This document shows positions 34,732-43,427 of a DNA stretch of 64,000 nucleotides, piece after piece (the first letter of the stretch is position 1; every line of letters starts with the position of its first letter). The notes under the pieces were generated by a model that had not been told where the DNA came from, made no database searches, and saw nothing but the letters and a program-made list of their open reading frames with translations. Made by a program: the position numbers and the translations under genes. Origin of the DNA: Papillibacter cinnamivorans DSM 12816 (GTDB lineage: Bacteria; Bacillota; Clostridia; Oscillospirales; Oscillospiraceae); NCBI RefSeq assembly GCF_900176335.1, contig NZ_FWXW01000002.1, positions 248,001 to 312,000 of the forward strand, read 5' to 3'.

Positions 34732-35020
34732 GAATCTCTCGGTAAGGCTTAGGAGTTAACATAATGCGGAAAGCCGCCTGTGGAAGCATCGGGATCCTGA
34801 AGTTTTTCATAGGCCGGGACGCTAACAGCAAGCGAATCTTCTAAAACGCCGCACTATGCAGGTTTTGCAGACCCCGTGATCCCCACGGGCCAAAACACGG
34901 AGAGTCCCAATCGCGGGCTAAATATAGACATCTTACAACTGGGCTGTCCGTGCGCTCGAAACTACCGATAGTCAGTCTGTCATTCAGAGCGCCTGCCGGA
35001 GCACCCTTCCCCCGGAGATC

Positions 35021-35079
35021 CAAGAGGCCGCGGCCTCTTGGCATCCTTTTCGTATCTTTTCCCATGCGGGAAAAGATAC
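35021..35079. repeat. Two adjacent palindromes
   Basis: A 20-bp perfect palindrome at 35021-35040 and, 11 bases later, a 12-bp inverted repeat with a 4-base loop at 35052-35079. On the minus strand the second begins GGGGTATCTTTTC, similar to GGGGTACCTTTCT near 2935. Confidence 0.7.
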
Positions 35080-35170
35080 CCCCAGCGGGGAGCGCGCTGC
35101 TCTCGTCCAAACCACTCGTAGAATTTTTTCTGTAAATAAGTACATACATCGAAAATGACCACGAAAAATA

Positions 35171-35219
35171 AAAGGACCGTCTCAAAGTGCAACTGGCATT
35201 TTGAGACGGTCCTTTTTTC
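35171..35219 (+). terminator. Strong orphan terminator-like hairpin
   Basis: AAAGGACCGTCTCAAA (35171-35186) pairs with TTTGAGACGGTCCTTT (35200-35215), with further T. No plus-strand gene precedes it, so it may be left over from a lost element. Confidence 0.6.
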
Positions 35220-35369
35220 TGGTTTTGGTCTGTTATAAAACCGAGATTTCGGAGGACAAAACTCGATAAATGCTTCCGCTTCGACGTCGCAGAGAGAAGG
35301 TTCAATAAATATTCCGCGGCAAGAAAGCGGACCCGAAAGCGGCTTAAAATGGACCGGCGGTAAAAATCC

Positions 35370-36566
35370 TCAGACTCTCTCCCGGATGGCGGCGATAAAC
35401 TCCATGCTGTTGACGGCTCTGGGAGTGATTCCCTCGCACAGCCCCGCCAGGTCCTTCGTCATTATGCCGTCGGTCAGCGTTTTCAGCGCCGCCGCCTCCA
35501 GCCTGTCGGCAAAGGCCATGAGAGCCTCGTTCCCGTCCAGCTCGCCCCGCTTTTTCAGGGCCCCCGTCCAGGCGAACAGGGTGGCCATGGAATTGGTGGA
35601 GGTCTTTTCCCCCTTCAGATGCCGGTAATAATGCTGGGTCACCGTGCCGTGGGCCGCCTCATACTCGTATTTCCCGTCGGGGCTCACCAGGACGCTGGTC
35701 ATCATGGCCAGAGACCCGAAGGCGGTGGACACCATGTCGCTCATCACGTCACCGTCGTAGTTCTTCAGCGCCCAGACGAATCCGCCCTCCGAGCGGATCA
35801 CCCTGGCCACGGCGTCGTCGATCAGGGTGTAGAAATAGGTGATCCCGGCTTTTTCGAAGGCTTCCCTGTACTCCGTTTCGTAAAGGCGGGCGAAAATATC
35901 CTTGAAGGTGTGGTCGTATTTCTTGGAGATCGTGTCCTTGGTGGAAAACCACAGGTCCTGCCGGGCGTTCAGCGCGAACTGGAAGCAGGAACGGGCGAAG
36001 GACTCGATGGAGCTGTCCTTGTTGAACTGCCCCTGGATCACTCCCGGCCCCTCGAAATCGTAGATGGTCTCCCGGACGGCCTTTCCGTCCGCGCCGGTGA
36101 ACACCAGCTCAGCCTTTCCCGTCCCCGGTACCCGGTATTCCGCCGCCTTGTAGACGTCCCCGTAGGCGTGACGCGCGATGGTGATGGGTTTTTTCCAGTT
36201 GCGCACCACAGGTCGGATGGCGGGGGTCAGAATGGGGGTTCGGAATACTGTTCCATCCAGCGCCGCCCGTATGGTACCGTTGGGGCTCTTCCACATTTCT
36301 GTAAGGTTATATTCCTTTACTCTCTGGGCGTTGGGAGTGATGGTGGCGCATTTGACGCCTACCCCCAGCCGGCGGATGGCCTCGGCCGCTTCCAGGGTGA
36401 TCCGGTCGCCCGTCCTCTCCCGCTCGGGAAGTCCCAGATCGTAGTACTCCGTTTTCAGCTCCACATACGGCTCTATCAGCTCTTCCTTGATGGCCTTCCA
36501 CAGAATGCGGGTCATCTCGTCCCCGTCCAGCTCCGCCAGCGGGGTCGTCATCCGTATTTTTTCCAT
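35370..36566 (-). CDS. icd: NADP-dependent isocitrate dehydrogenase (eukaryote-like type)
   Basis: 398 residues; ATG behind AAGGAGG. Motifs: PLAELDGDEMTRILW at the start, SPNGTIRAALDGTVFR (substrate serine and Arg), NYDGDVMSD (metal-binding Asp) and EAAHGTVTQHYYRH, the adenosine-binding segment of NADP enzymes. These features place it in the type II (eukaryote-like, homodimeric) group, not the E. coli Icd group. It makes 2-oxoglutarate and NADPH for glutamate synthesis. It is the only TCA-type gene in the window. Confidence 0.95.
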   Translation of the reverse strand: MEKIRMTTPLAELDGDEMTRILWKAIKEELIEPYVELKTEYYDLGLPERERTGDRITLEAAEAIRRLGVGVKCATITPNAQRVKEYNLTEMWKSPNGTIRAALDGTVFRTPILTPAIRPVVRNWKKPITIARHAYGDVYKAAEYRVPGTGKAELVFTGADGKAVRETIYDFEGPGVIQGQFNKDSSIESFARSCFQFALNARQDLWFSTKDTISKKYDHTFKDIFARLYETEYREAFEKAGITYFYTLIDDAVARVIRSEGGFVWALKNYDGDVMSDMVSTAFGSLAMMTSVLVSPDGKYEYEAAHGTVTQHYYRHLKGEKTSTNSMATLFAWTGALKKRGELDGNEALMAFADRLEAAALKTLTDGIMTKDLAGLCEGITPRAVNSMEFIAAIRERV

Positions 36567-36696
36567 AGTTCCTCCTTGCGCCGCCGGTGCCTTTCAAACG
36601 GGGAATGCCGGTGCAGAAATTGGGTTTCCGTTGGCTGTCCGCCGGAGAGTATTATAGCAGACCTGCCCCCGGAAAAGCAAATGTGTCTTCGCCGTC

Positions 36697-37935
36697 TCAG
36701 AACCGGAGCGTGGCAAAGTAGTCCGCCGGCGTCTCGGCCCGGCGGATCATCTGGGTGCTCCCGTCCTCCCGCAGCAGGATCTCGGCGGACCGCAGCTTCC
36801 CGTTATAGTTGTATCCCATGGAATACCCGTGGGCGCCCGTGTCGTGGATCACCAGCAGGTCCCCCATATCCACCTTCGGCAGCATCCGGTCGATGGCGAA
36901 TTTATCGTTGTTTTCGCACAGCGACCCCACCACGTCGTATTTGTGGTCGGCGGGCTCATCCTCCTTGCCCATCACCGTGATATGGTGGTACGCCCCGTAC
37001 ATGGCCGGGCGCATCAGGTTCACCGCGCAGGCATCCACCCCGATGTACTCCTTGTAAATATGCTTCTCCCGGATCGCCCGGGTCACCAGTACCCCGTAAG
37101 GCCCCAGCATATAACGGCCCAGCTCGGTGTAAAGGGCGACGTTCCCCATCCCCGAGGGCACCAGGATCTCCTCGTAGGCCCGGCGCACCCCCTCCCCGAT
37201 GGCCTCGATGTGGTTGACATGTTCACCGGGCCGGTAGGGGATGCCGACGCCGCCGGACAGATTGATGAAGGTGATATCGGCCCCGGTCTTCTCCTTCAGC
37301 TCCGCCGCCAGGTGGAATAAAACCGCCGCCAGCGCCGGATAATACTTGTCCGTCAGCGTGTTGCTGGCCAGAAAGGCGTGAAGTCCGAAGTGCTTTGCCC
37401 CCAATCCCATGAGCTTTGTGAAGCCTTCGATGAGCTGCTCCTTGGTAAAGCCGTATTTGGCGTCCCCGGGACTGTCCATGATACTGTTGGAAATGGAGAA
37501 TTTTCCCCCGGGATTATATCGGCAGCTGATGGTTTCCGGGATCCCCACCAGGTCTTTCAATATGTCGATATGGGTAAAGTCGTCCAGGTTGATCACCGCG
37601 CCCAGCTTGTGCGCCAGGATAAATTCCTCGTCGGGCGTCTCGTTGGAGGAAAACATGATCTCGCTCCCGGAAAAGCCGACCTCCTGGACCAGCATCAGTT
37701 CGGTAAGGGAAGAGCAGTCCGCGCCGCACCCCTCCTCCCGGAGGATTTTCAAAATGGTAGGATTTGGCGTTGCCTTGACGGCAAAGTATTCCCTATACCC
37801 CGGGTTCCAGGCAAAGGCCTGTTTCAGCCGCCTGGCGTTTTCCCGGATTCCTCGTTCGTCGTAAAGGTGGAAGGGGGTGGGATACCGGGCGGTGATTTCC
37901 TTCAGCTTATCCAGCGTGACAAATGGCTTCTTCAT
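36697..37935 (-). CDS. lysA: Diaminopimelate decarboxylase family protein
   Basis: 412 residues, a fold III PLP enzyme. The PLP lysine is K54 in YFAVKATPNP. INLSGGVGIPYRPGE, YTELGRYMLGPYG and GSLCENNDKFA (active-site Cys of the partner subunit) are present, and HDTGAHGYSMGYNYNG is the carboxy-terminal DapDC motif. It converts meso-diaminopimelate to lysine. Its start overlaps the stop of a TrmB-family regulator by 4 bases (ATGA), so both are translated together, an unusual pairing. A related decarboxylase specificity is possible. Confidence 0.88.
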   Translation of the reverse strand: MKKPFVTLDKLKEITARYPTPFHLYDERGIRENARRLKQAFAWNPGYREYFAVKATPNPTILKILREEGCGADCSSLTELMLVQEVGFSGSEIMFSSNETPDEEFILAHKLGAVINLDDFTHIDILKDLVGIPETISCRYNPGGKFSISNSIMDSPGDAKYGFTKEQLIEGFTKLMGLGAKHFGLHAFLASNTLTDKYYPALAAVLFHLAAELKEKTGADITFINLSGGVGIPYRPGEHVNHIEAIGEGVRRAYEEILVPSGMGNVALYTELGRYMLGPYGVLVTRAIREKHIYKEYIGVDACAVNLMRPAMYGAYHHITVMGKEDEPADHKYDVVGSLCENNDKFAIDRMLPKVDMGDLLVIHDTGAHGYSMGYNYNGKLRSAEILLREDGSTQMIRRAETPADYFATLRF

Positions 37936-38636
37936 CCTTCGGCAGTTCCTTTCCTCAGTTCGATCAGGCTGATCTCGTTTTTCAGTGCGGTTTTAAAGAG
38001 GTCCACCAGGTTTTTCCGCTTGGAATACAGGCAGGAGGAGGCTTCCTTTTGTCCCAGCTCCCCGGTGAGGACGCTGCTGGAATCCACGATCAGGCCGATC
38101 TGGTCCGGCCGCTTCTCCGCGTGATGCACAGTGGCCCCCACAAGCTCGAAGGGCGCGCCGGTGATCACCACCACCTTGCATCCGGCGCGGATCAGCGCCT
38201 CCAGCTCCGGCTGAAGCTGCCGCAGCGGCTCTCCCGCGGCGGACAGATACACCCGGGCTTCGCAGGCGCGCAGCATGTTCCGCGCCTTGTCCATGATGTG
38301 GCGGTCCCCCGTGATGGTCACGTATCCCCCGCTATCGCTTTGCCGCTCGGGCAGGTCCTTGGAAAGCGCCTTCATGAGCTCCTGCATCCGGTGGATCTTG
38401 TTCCGGCAGAATTCCCGGACGGGGACCGGGCTGTAGCGCAGCGCGGTGTCCTCCACGACGTAGGCCGCTCCCTTGGCCACCAGCTCCGCCAGGGCGCCGT
38501 AGGCGTTGGAACGGGAAATGCCCGTGAGCTTGGCAGCCTCGTATCCGCTCAAAGCGCCTTCCGCGGTCAGCGTGATATAAATCAGCGCCTCCTGGCGGGT
38601 CAGGCCGAACTGCATCAGCATTTCGACGCTTTCCAT
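37932..38636 (-). CDS. TrmB-family transcriptional regulator
   Basis: 234 residues, starting at ATG 38636 with GGGAGGCGAGGGG upstream; the frame upstream to 38855 crosses the promoter. The N-terminal winged helix (FGLTRQEALIYITLTAEG, KLTGISRSNAYGALAEL) is followed by a coiled segment (about 85-110) and a TrmB-type C-terminal domain (about 115-230). TrmB proteins usually respond to sugars or other small molecules. Here the gene is fused in operon with lysA, suggesting control of lysine or diaminopimelate metabolism. Confidence 0.88.
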   Translation of the reverse strand: MESVEMLMQFGLTRQEALIYITLTAEGALSGYEAAKLTGISRSNAYGALAELVAKGAAYVVEDTALRYSPVPVREFCRNKIHRMQELMKALSKDLPERQSDSGGYVTITGDRHIMDKARNMLRACEARVYLSAAGEPLRQLQPELEALIRAGCKVVVITGAPFELVGATVHHAEKRPDQIGLIVDSSSVLTGELGQKEASSCLYSKRKNLVDLFKTALKNEISLIELRKGTAEG

Positions 38637-38672
38637 CCCCCTCGCCTCCCATTCGTATTCCTTTTTAGTACT

Positions 38673-38701
38673 ACTATAGGCATCTCTCCGGTTTTTGTCA
38701 A
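38673..38701 (-). promoter_or_regulatory. Sigma-70 promoter of the TrmB-lysA operon
   Basis: Minus strand: TTGACA (38701-38696), a 17-base spacer, TATAGT (38678-38673). The palindrome TAGTACTA (38666-38673) overlaps the -10 and could be an autoregulatory site. Confidence 0.75.
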
Positions 38702-38823
38702 TTGCTCTGCATAGAAAAATATGTCGAAAATCAAAACTCCCTCTGGATTTCCGTCGTTTCCTGTGGTAGACTGTCAAAGGTTGTGCACAAGCACAATTTA
38801 AATTGAACAAAGGGTGGGATAGC

Positions 38824-40182
38824 ATGTCGGAAATTACTCCAACACGTAGGATCATCCAGGTGGATGAAAAAGTGCCTTTCGGTCCCGGAGTCCTTCTGAG
38901 CTTTCAGCATCTGTTTGCCATGTTCAGCGCCTCGGTTCTGGTTCCGTTCCTTTTCAATCAGGCGGCGGGAGAACAGGTTCTCAATCCGGCTCTGGCCCTT
39001 CTGATGAACGGAATCGGCACTCTCATTTTCTTCTTCGTGTGCCGGCACAGGGCTCCGGCGTTCCTCGGTTCCAGCTTCGCGTACATCTCGCCGGCGTGTG
39101 CCATCATTGCAAGCGCGGCCTATCCAAAGGAAGGCTTTGCAATGGCACTCGGCGGCTTTGTTGTGTCGGGGCTCCTTATGTGCCTGGTGGCCTTCATCAT
39201 CGGGAGGGTCGGCACGAAATGGCTGGATGTGGTGCTGCCCCCCGCCGCCATGGGCCCCATCGTGGCCATCATCGGGCTTGAGCTGGCCGGTACCGCGGCA
39301 AGTATGGCCGGGATCATCCCCACCACCGTCACCCAGGAACTCATCGACCAGACGGGCAATACCTCTCTGGTCCTGGGTGCGACCTACTACAACATGACCG
39401 CCGTGACCATCTCCATGTTCACCCTGGCCGTGGTGGTCTTCGGTTCGATTCTCTTCCGTAAATTCTTCAGCGTCATCCCGGTCCTCATTGCGGTGGGCGC
39501 GGGCTACGGCCTGTCCATGGCTCTGGGGTATGTGGATTACGGCGCCATCTCCGGCGCCGCCTGGCTGACCGTTCCCACCTTCACCTTCCCCATCTTCAAT
39601 TTAAACGCCATTCTGATCATCGCCCCCGCGACTCTGGTGGTCCTGGCCGAACACATCGGTCACATCGTGGTGACCAGCAATATCGTGGGCCGGGATCTCA
39701 CAAAGGACCCCGGACTTCACCGGACCATGTTCAGCGACGGGTTTTCAAGCGCCCTGTCCGGTTTTCTGGGTTCCTGCCCCACCACCACCTACGGGGAAAA
39801 CATGGGCGTCATGGCCGTCACTCGGGTGTACAGCTCCTATGTCATCGCCGGCGCCGGCGCCATCTCCATCATTATGGCCTTCCTGGGCAAGGTCACCGGG
39901 TTCATCTCCAGCATACCGACTCCCGTCATGGGGGGCATCTCTCTGCTCCTCTTCGGCATGATAGCCTCCTCCGGTATTCGGATGATCGTGGAAACCAAAG
40001 TGGACTACGGCAAATCCAAGAATATTGTGCTCAGCTCCGTGATTTTCATCATCGGCCTTTCCGGCGCCTCCATTGAAATCGGTTCCATCTCCCTCACGGG
40101 CATGGCCCTTGCCTCTGTGGTGGGAATCGTCCTCAGCCTCGTTTTTCACCTGCTGGATAAGGCAAAGCTCACCAACGAGTAG
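38824..40182 (+). CDS. uraA: Uracil/xanthine permease (NCS2 family)
   Basis: 452 residues with about 14 hydrophobic segments. I start at ATG 38824 behind AAAGGGTGGG. The motifs FQHLFAMFSASVLVPFL, FLGSSFAYISPACAI, PATLVVLAEHIGHIVVTSNIVGRDL (with the substrate-binding Glu) and GSCPTTTYGENMGVMAVT (second Glu) are typical of UraA. It takes up uracil with a proton. It is divergent from the TrmB-lysA operon and ends at a 23-bp terminator. Confidence 0.94.
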   Translation: MSEITPTRRIIQVDEKVPFGPGVLLSFQHLFAMFSASVLVPFLFNQAAGEQVLNPALALLMNGIGTLIFFFVCRHRAPAFLGSSFAYISPACAIIASAAYPKEGFAMALGGFVVSGLLMCLVAFIIGRVGTKWLDVVLPPAAMGPIVAIIGLELAGTAASMAGIIPTTVTQELIDQTGNTSLVLGATYYNMTAVTISMFTLAVVVFGSILFRKFFSVIPVLIAVGAGYGLSMALGYVDYGAISGAAWLTVPTFTFPIFNLNAILIIAPATLVVLAEHIGHIVVTSNIVGRDLTKDPGLHRTMFSDGFSSALSGFLGSCPTTTYGENMGVMAVTRVYSSYVIAGAGAISIIMAFLGKVTGFISSIPTPVMGGISLLLFGMIASSGIRMIVETKVDYGKSKNIVLSSVIFIIGLSGASIEIGSISLTGMALASVVGIVLSLVFHLLDKAKLTNE

Positions 40183-40220
40183 TGCTGGACTTCAATAAAA
40201 AATATCGATACAACAAATGA

Positions 40221-40275
40221 GATAATACGGTTGTGCCCCCGCCGGAGGCGGGGGCACAACCGTATTATCTTGTTT
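40221..40275 (+). terminator. Terminator of uraA
   Basis: A perfect 23-bp stem (40221-40243 with 40247-40269), triloop GGA, followed by a T-rich tail. Confidence 0.88.
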
Positions 40276-40341
40276 AATCTTTCTATTGGATACTGGTATA
40301 AGCCTGCCTTCTCAAATCCGCTTCTTTCTAAAAAATTATTT

Positions 40342-40372
40342 GGGGAGCAAAGGGGATTGACCTTTGCTCCCC
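40342..40372 (-). terminator. Terminator of the pct1-hbd1 operon
   Basis: 12-bp stem (40342-40353 with 40361-40372). On the minus strand an AAATAATTTTTT tail follows. It lies 41 bases after the hbd1 stop. Confidence 0.85.
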
Positions 40373-40412
40373 GATGTTCTTATCCGTATTTTTTCGTTGC
40401 CCGTCCGCGGGT

Positions 40413-41261
40413 CTATTTGGAATAGTCGTAGAATCCCCTGCCGCTCTTTTTACCCAACAGGCCTCCCCTGACCATTTTTCTCAGCAGGGGATGCGCCGCG
40501 TATTTGGGATCCCCCGTCTCACGGAAAATGGTGTCCAGAATATTCAGGCAGATATCCAGGCCGATAAAATCCGCCAGGGTCAGCGGTCCCATGGGGTGGT
40601 TGGCGCCCAGCATCATGGCCTTGTCGATATCCGCCACGGAAGCAATGCCCTCGGCATGCAGTCCGACAGCCTCGTTGATCATGGGGATCAGCACCTTGTT
40701 GACCACAAACGCGGGGGCCTCCTGCACCTCGACGGGGTCTTTCCCGATTTCCGCCGCCAGATCGTACACTGCGCGGAAGGTCTCGTCCGAGGTCCGCGCT
40801 CCCCGGATCACCTCCACCAATCTCATAACGGGAGCGGGGTTAAAAAAATGCATGCCGATGAACTGATCCGGCCGCCTGGTGGCGGATGCAATCTCCGTGA
40901 TGGAAATGGAGGATGTGTTGGAAGCAAAAACGGTTCTGGGCCCGCAAATTTCTTCCAGCTCGTGAAACAGCTTCTTTTTGATCTCCAGATTCTCTAGAAC
41001 GGCCTCTACGACCAGCTCTGCGTCCGCAGCCTTGCCCAGATCGGTGGTAAATTCCATTCTTCCCAGCACCCCGGTTTTTTCCGTCTCGGACAATTTCCCC
41101 TTTTCCGCCAGCTTGGACAAGCTTTTTTGCAGATTTGCCTGCGCCCTGCTGATAATTTCATCCGCGATATCACGGACGACGACCTCCTTGCCCTTTACGG
41201 CAAAGGCCTGTGCAATGCCGAGTCCCATGGTTCCGGCGCCGACTACGAAAATTTTGTTCAT
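40413..41261 (-). CDS. hbd: 3-Hydroxybutyryl-CoA dehydrogenase, copy 1
   Basis: 282 residues. NAD(P)-binding GAGTMG (8-13) in a Rossmann domain; catalytic residues in FASNTSSISITE (Ser), GMHFFNPAPVM (His) and the Asn in AFVVNKVLIPMINEA. It interconverts acetoacetyl-CoA and 3-hydroxybutyryl-CoA. AGGAGGG ribosome site before the ATG at 41261. Last gene of the sigma-54-driven block pct1-gntP-maoC-hbd1. A very similar copy lies at 52573-53442. Confidence 0.95.
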   Translation of the reverse strand: MNKIFVVGAGTMGLGIAQAFAVKGKEVVVRDIADEIISRAQANLQKSLSKLAEKGKLSETEKTGVLGRMEFTTDLGKAADAELVVEAVLENLEIKKKLFHELEEICGPRTVFASNTSSISITEIASATRRPDQFIGMHFFNPAPVMRLVEVIRGARTSDETFRAVYDLAAEIGKDPVEVQEAPAFVVNKVLIPMINEAVGLHAEGIASVADIDKAMMLGANHPMGPLTLADFIGLDICLNILDTIFRETGDPKYAAHPLLRKMVRGGLLGKKSGRGFYDYSK

Positions 41262-41401
41262 AAATGATCCCTCCTGAATATTTAATATTCCATACCGTTT
41301 CTTGCACGTTGCTGCAAATTTATGTCATACTTTAAATGAGTGCTCCGAAATGCGTTTGCTGCATCTAAAAAGGCGGCGAGCGGTGTGTCCGGTTGTCCGT
41401 A

Positions 41402-41465
41402 CCGCATGGATGCGGATGGATTGTGCCACCAGGTATGGCACAATCCATCCAAGTAAGGAGGGCAT
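41402..41465. repeat. Duplicated hairpin element, copy A (upstream of hbd1)
   Basis: CCGCAT/ATGCGG (41402-41407 with 41410-41415) overlaps by two G a second hairpin of 15 bp (41414-41428 with 41436-41450), followed by GTAAGGAGGGCAT. The same arrangement stands at 53520-53582 before hbd2, with the stems kept and the loop changed (CCAGGTA versus AAAAA). Read in the direction of hbd transcription, the last part is CCCTCCTTAC, complementary to the hbd ribosome site AGGAGGG. Lies in the 41262-41526 gap; no gene here. Confidence 0.7.
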
Positions 41466-41526
41466 GCGCAAGCAAACCAGGTATTCGCGTCCGATACCCC
41501 AGTCTGTTTTCCTATCCGGCAGACGG

Positions 41527-41943
41527 TTACGCTTTTGGCGGCATAACCACTGCCTCTCCGGAAATAACCGTCTTTCCGTCCTGGTTCGTGCAGGTGGTCT
41601 TTAATCTTACCTTGTTTTTATCGGCCAGGATTTCAATCACCTCCGCCTCCGCCCGGATGGTGTCGCCGAAGCGGACGGGAGCGGTGAATTTAAGCTCCTG
41701 GCTCAGATAGATCGTACCCGGTCCCGGCAGCTGCATCCCCAAAACGGTGGAAATCAGCCCGGATACCAGAATCCCGTGGGCGATTCTGCCCTTGAACATG
41801 GTCTTTTCCGCCTCGGCCTGGTTGACATGCGCGGGATTCAGGTCTCCGGTGATCCCCGCGAAAAGGTAAACATCCGTCTCGCTGATGGTTTTTTCGGTAA
41901 AGGCCTTGTCGCCTATTTGAATCTCTTGGATCATCCTGCCCAT
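41527..41943 (-). CDS. MaoC-family (R)-specific enoyl-CoA hydratase
   Basis: 138 residues from ATG 41943; a GTG at 41952 is in frame. Hot-dog fold with the hydratase 2 motif: D and H in FAGITGDLNPAHVNQ, then FKGRIAHGILVSGLISTVLG and GTIYLSQELKFTAPVRFGD. It hydrates crotonyl-CoA to (R)-3-hydroxybutyryl-CoA or works on a similar short substrate. Third gene of the sigma-54-driven block. Confidence 0.92.
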   Translation of the reverse strand: MGRMIQEIQIGDKAFTEKTISETDVYLFAGITGDLNPAHVNQAEAEKTMFKGRIAHGILVSGLISTVLGMQLPGPGTIYLSQELKFTAPVRFGDTIRAEAEVIEILADKNKVRLKTTCTNQDGKTVISGEAVVMPPKA

Positions 41944-41987
41944 GAAAAGCACCCCCGTTTTAAATAGTCCGCCGTTATTGTTTCACA

Positions 41988-43358
41988 TTACACCACGCCG
42001 AAGCTCGCGAGAATGATACAGATGATAACTGCGAGAGTCGGGATCACCACGGTGCACATTCCGATATCCGCATAGGACTGCCTGTGTGTCAGGCCCGTGA
42101 TCCCCAGCAGAGTAATGACCGCGCCGTTGTGTGGAAGGGTATCCAGTCCGCCGCAGGCAATGGAGGCAATTCTGTGGAAGGCTTCCGGATTGATGCCCAG
42201 CGCTACTGCCTTCTGCAGATAGACGTCGCCCAGCGCGCCCAGGGCGATGCTCATTCCGCCGGAAGCCGAACCGGTGATTCCGGCCAGCACGCTGGTTGCC
42301 ACTGCCAGAGAAATAAGAGGCGTTCCGGGAATTGCCAGAATGGCCGATTTCAGCAGCGAGAACGCTCCCAGGGTTTTGATTACGTTGCCGTAGCCCACCT
42401 CGGCGGAGGTGTTGGATATCGGCAGCAAAGAACTGATCGCGCCGGTGTTGAGCGTTTTGAGCGTGTTCTTCAGGTTTTTCCGCATCAGCAAAACCGCGAT
42501 AATAATGGATAATACCAGGGCAAGGATCAGGCTCCAGATCCCCTTCACGCTGCTGATGCTTGTGTTGTAATTGGCCAGATATTCCGCCTTCTGGCTCCCG
42601 AAATAAATACCCAGAAACAGGTTCAGCGCGAGGACGGCGATAATGGGGATGATGGAAACGGTAAACTTCGGAAGCTGGGACTCATCCATCACCTCAATAT
42701 TGCCGTCATGATGGTCCCCATACCCTTCGCCGGCCTCCATCGCCTTCTTGGATCTTCTGCCGAGCCACATCATTCCGAGTCCGAACATCACGATGGTGGC
42801 AACAATACCCAGGATGGGAGCCGCCCAGGCGGTGGTATGGAAAAATGCCATAGGGATCGCATTCTGGATCTGCGGGCTGCCGGGCAGCGCGGTCATTGTG
42901 AAGGTAAAGGCGCCCAGGGCAATTGCGCCGGGCATGAAGCGCTTCGGCACATTGGCCGCCCGGAAGAGCTCGACGGCAATGGGATATACGGCGAAGGTAA
43001 CGACAAATAGGGATACGCCGCCGTATGTCAGCACGGCGCAGGACAGCACCACGGCCAAAATCGCCTTGTCTTTCCCGACCTTGTTCGCTATGGTCAAGGC
43101 AATGGATTTGGCGGCTCCGGTATCATCCATCACTTTTCCGAAAATCGCGCCTAACATAAAGATCGGCAGGTAGGTTTTCGCGTAGGCCGCAAAATTGGCC
43201 ATAAAAACTTCCGTGTAACTTGCGAATATCGGAGTGTTTCCTGAAAAAACAACGGCAAGCAGTGCCAGAAGGGGCGCGAGAATAAGAACCGTGATTCCTC
43301 TGTATGCAAGATACATCAGCAGTGCCAGCGAAATGATAATACCTATAACACCTAGCAT
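41988..43358 (-). CDS. GntP-family organic acid permease
   Basis: 456 residues with about 12 hydrophobic segments. LPIFMLGAIFGKVMDDTGAA, LTYGGVSLFVVTFAVYPIA, TMTALPGSPQIQNAIPM and GITGSASGGMSIAL match the gluconate:H+ symporter (GntP) family, several of which carry 3-hydroxybutyrate, glycerate or similar acids. It lies between a CoA-transferase and a MaoC hydratase in one operon, so a short hydroxy or unsaturated carboxylate is the probable substrate. Confidence 0.92.
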   Translation of the reverse strand: MLGVIGIIISLALLMYLAYRGITVLILAPLLALLAVVFSGNTPIFASYTEVFMANFAAYAKTYLPIFMLGAIFGKVMDDTGAAKSIALTIANKVGKDKAILAVVLSCAVLTYGGVSLFVVTFAVYPIAVELFRAANVPKRFMPGAIALGAFTFTMTALPGSPQIQNAIPMAFFHTTAWAAPILGIVATIVMFGLGMMWLGRRSKKAMEAGEGYGDHHDGNIEVMDESQLPKFTVSIIPIIAVLALNLFLGIYFGSQKAEYLANYNTSISSVKGIWSLILALVLSIIIAVLLMRKNLKNTLKTLNTGAISSLLPISNTSAEVGYGNVIKTLGAFSLLKSAILAIPGTPLISLAVATSVLAGITGSASGGMSIALGALGDVYLQKAVALGINPEAFHRIASIACGGLDTLPHNGAVITLLGITGLTHRQSYADIGMCTVVIPTLAVIICIILASFGVV

Positions 43359-43427
43359 GCGCTTCCCTCTTTTCTTTTTCTATAATTTAAAACTTGCTTT
43401 CCCTGACCTCCGTTTTCACATTCATTT

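Larger units (their letters stand above)
34732..35369. other. Gene-free stretch rich in palindromes
   Basis: No open frame here looks coding. It contains a 20-bp perfect palindrome (CAAGAGGCCGCGGCCTCTTG at 35021-35040), a 12-bp stem with loop ATGC (35052-35063 with 35068-35079) and a 16-bp terminator-like stem (35171-35186 with 35200-35215) ending in T. The composition and the stacked inverted repeats suggest decayed repeat or insertion-element DNA. Confidence 0.55.

Noticed and set aside
34841-35305. A 154-codon open frame on the minus strand
   Set aside because: It crosses a 16-bp terminator-like hairpin and two large palindromes; the translation has no recognisable domain.
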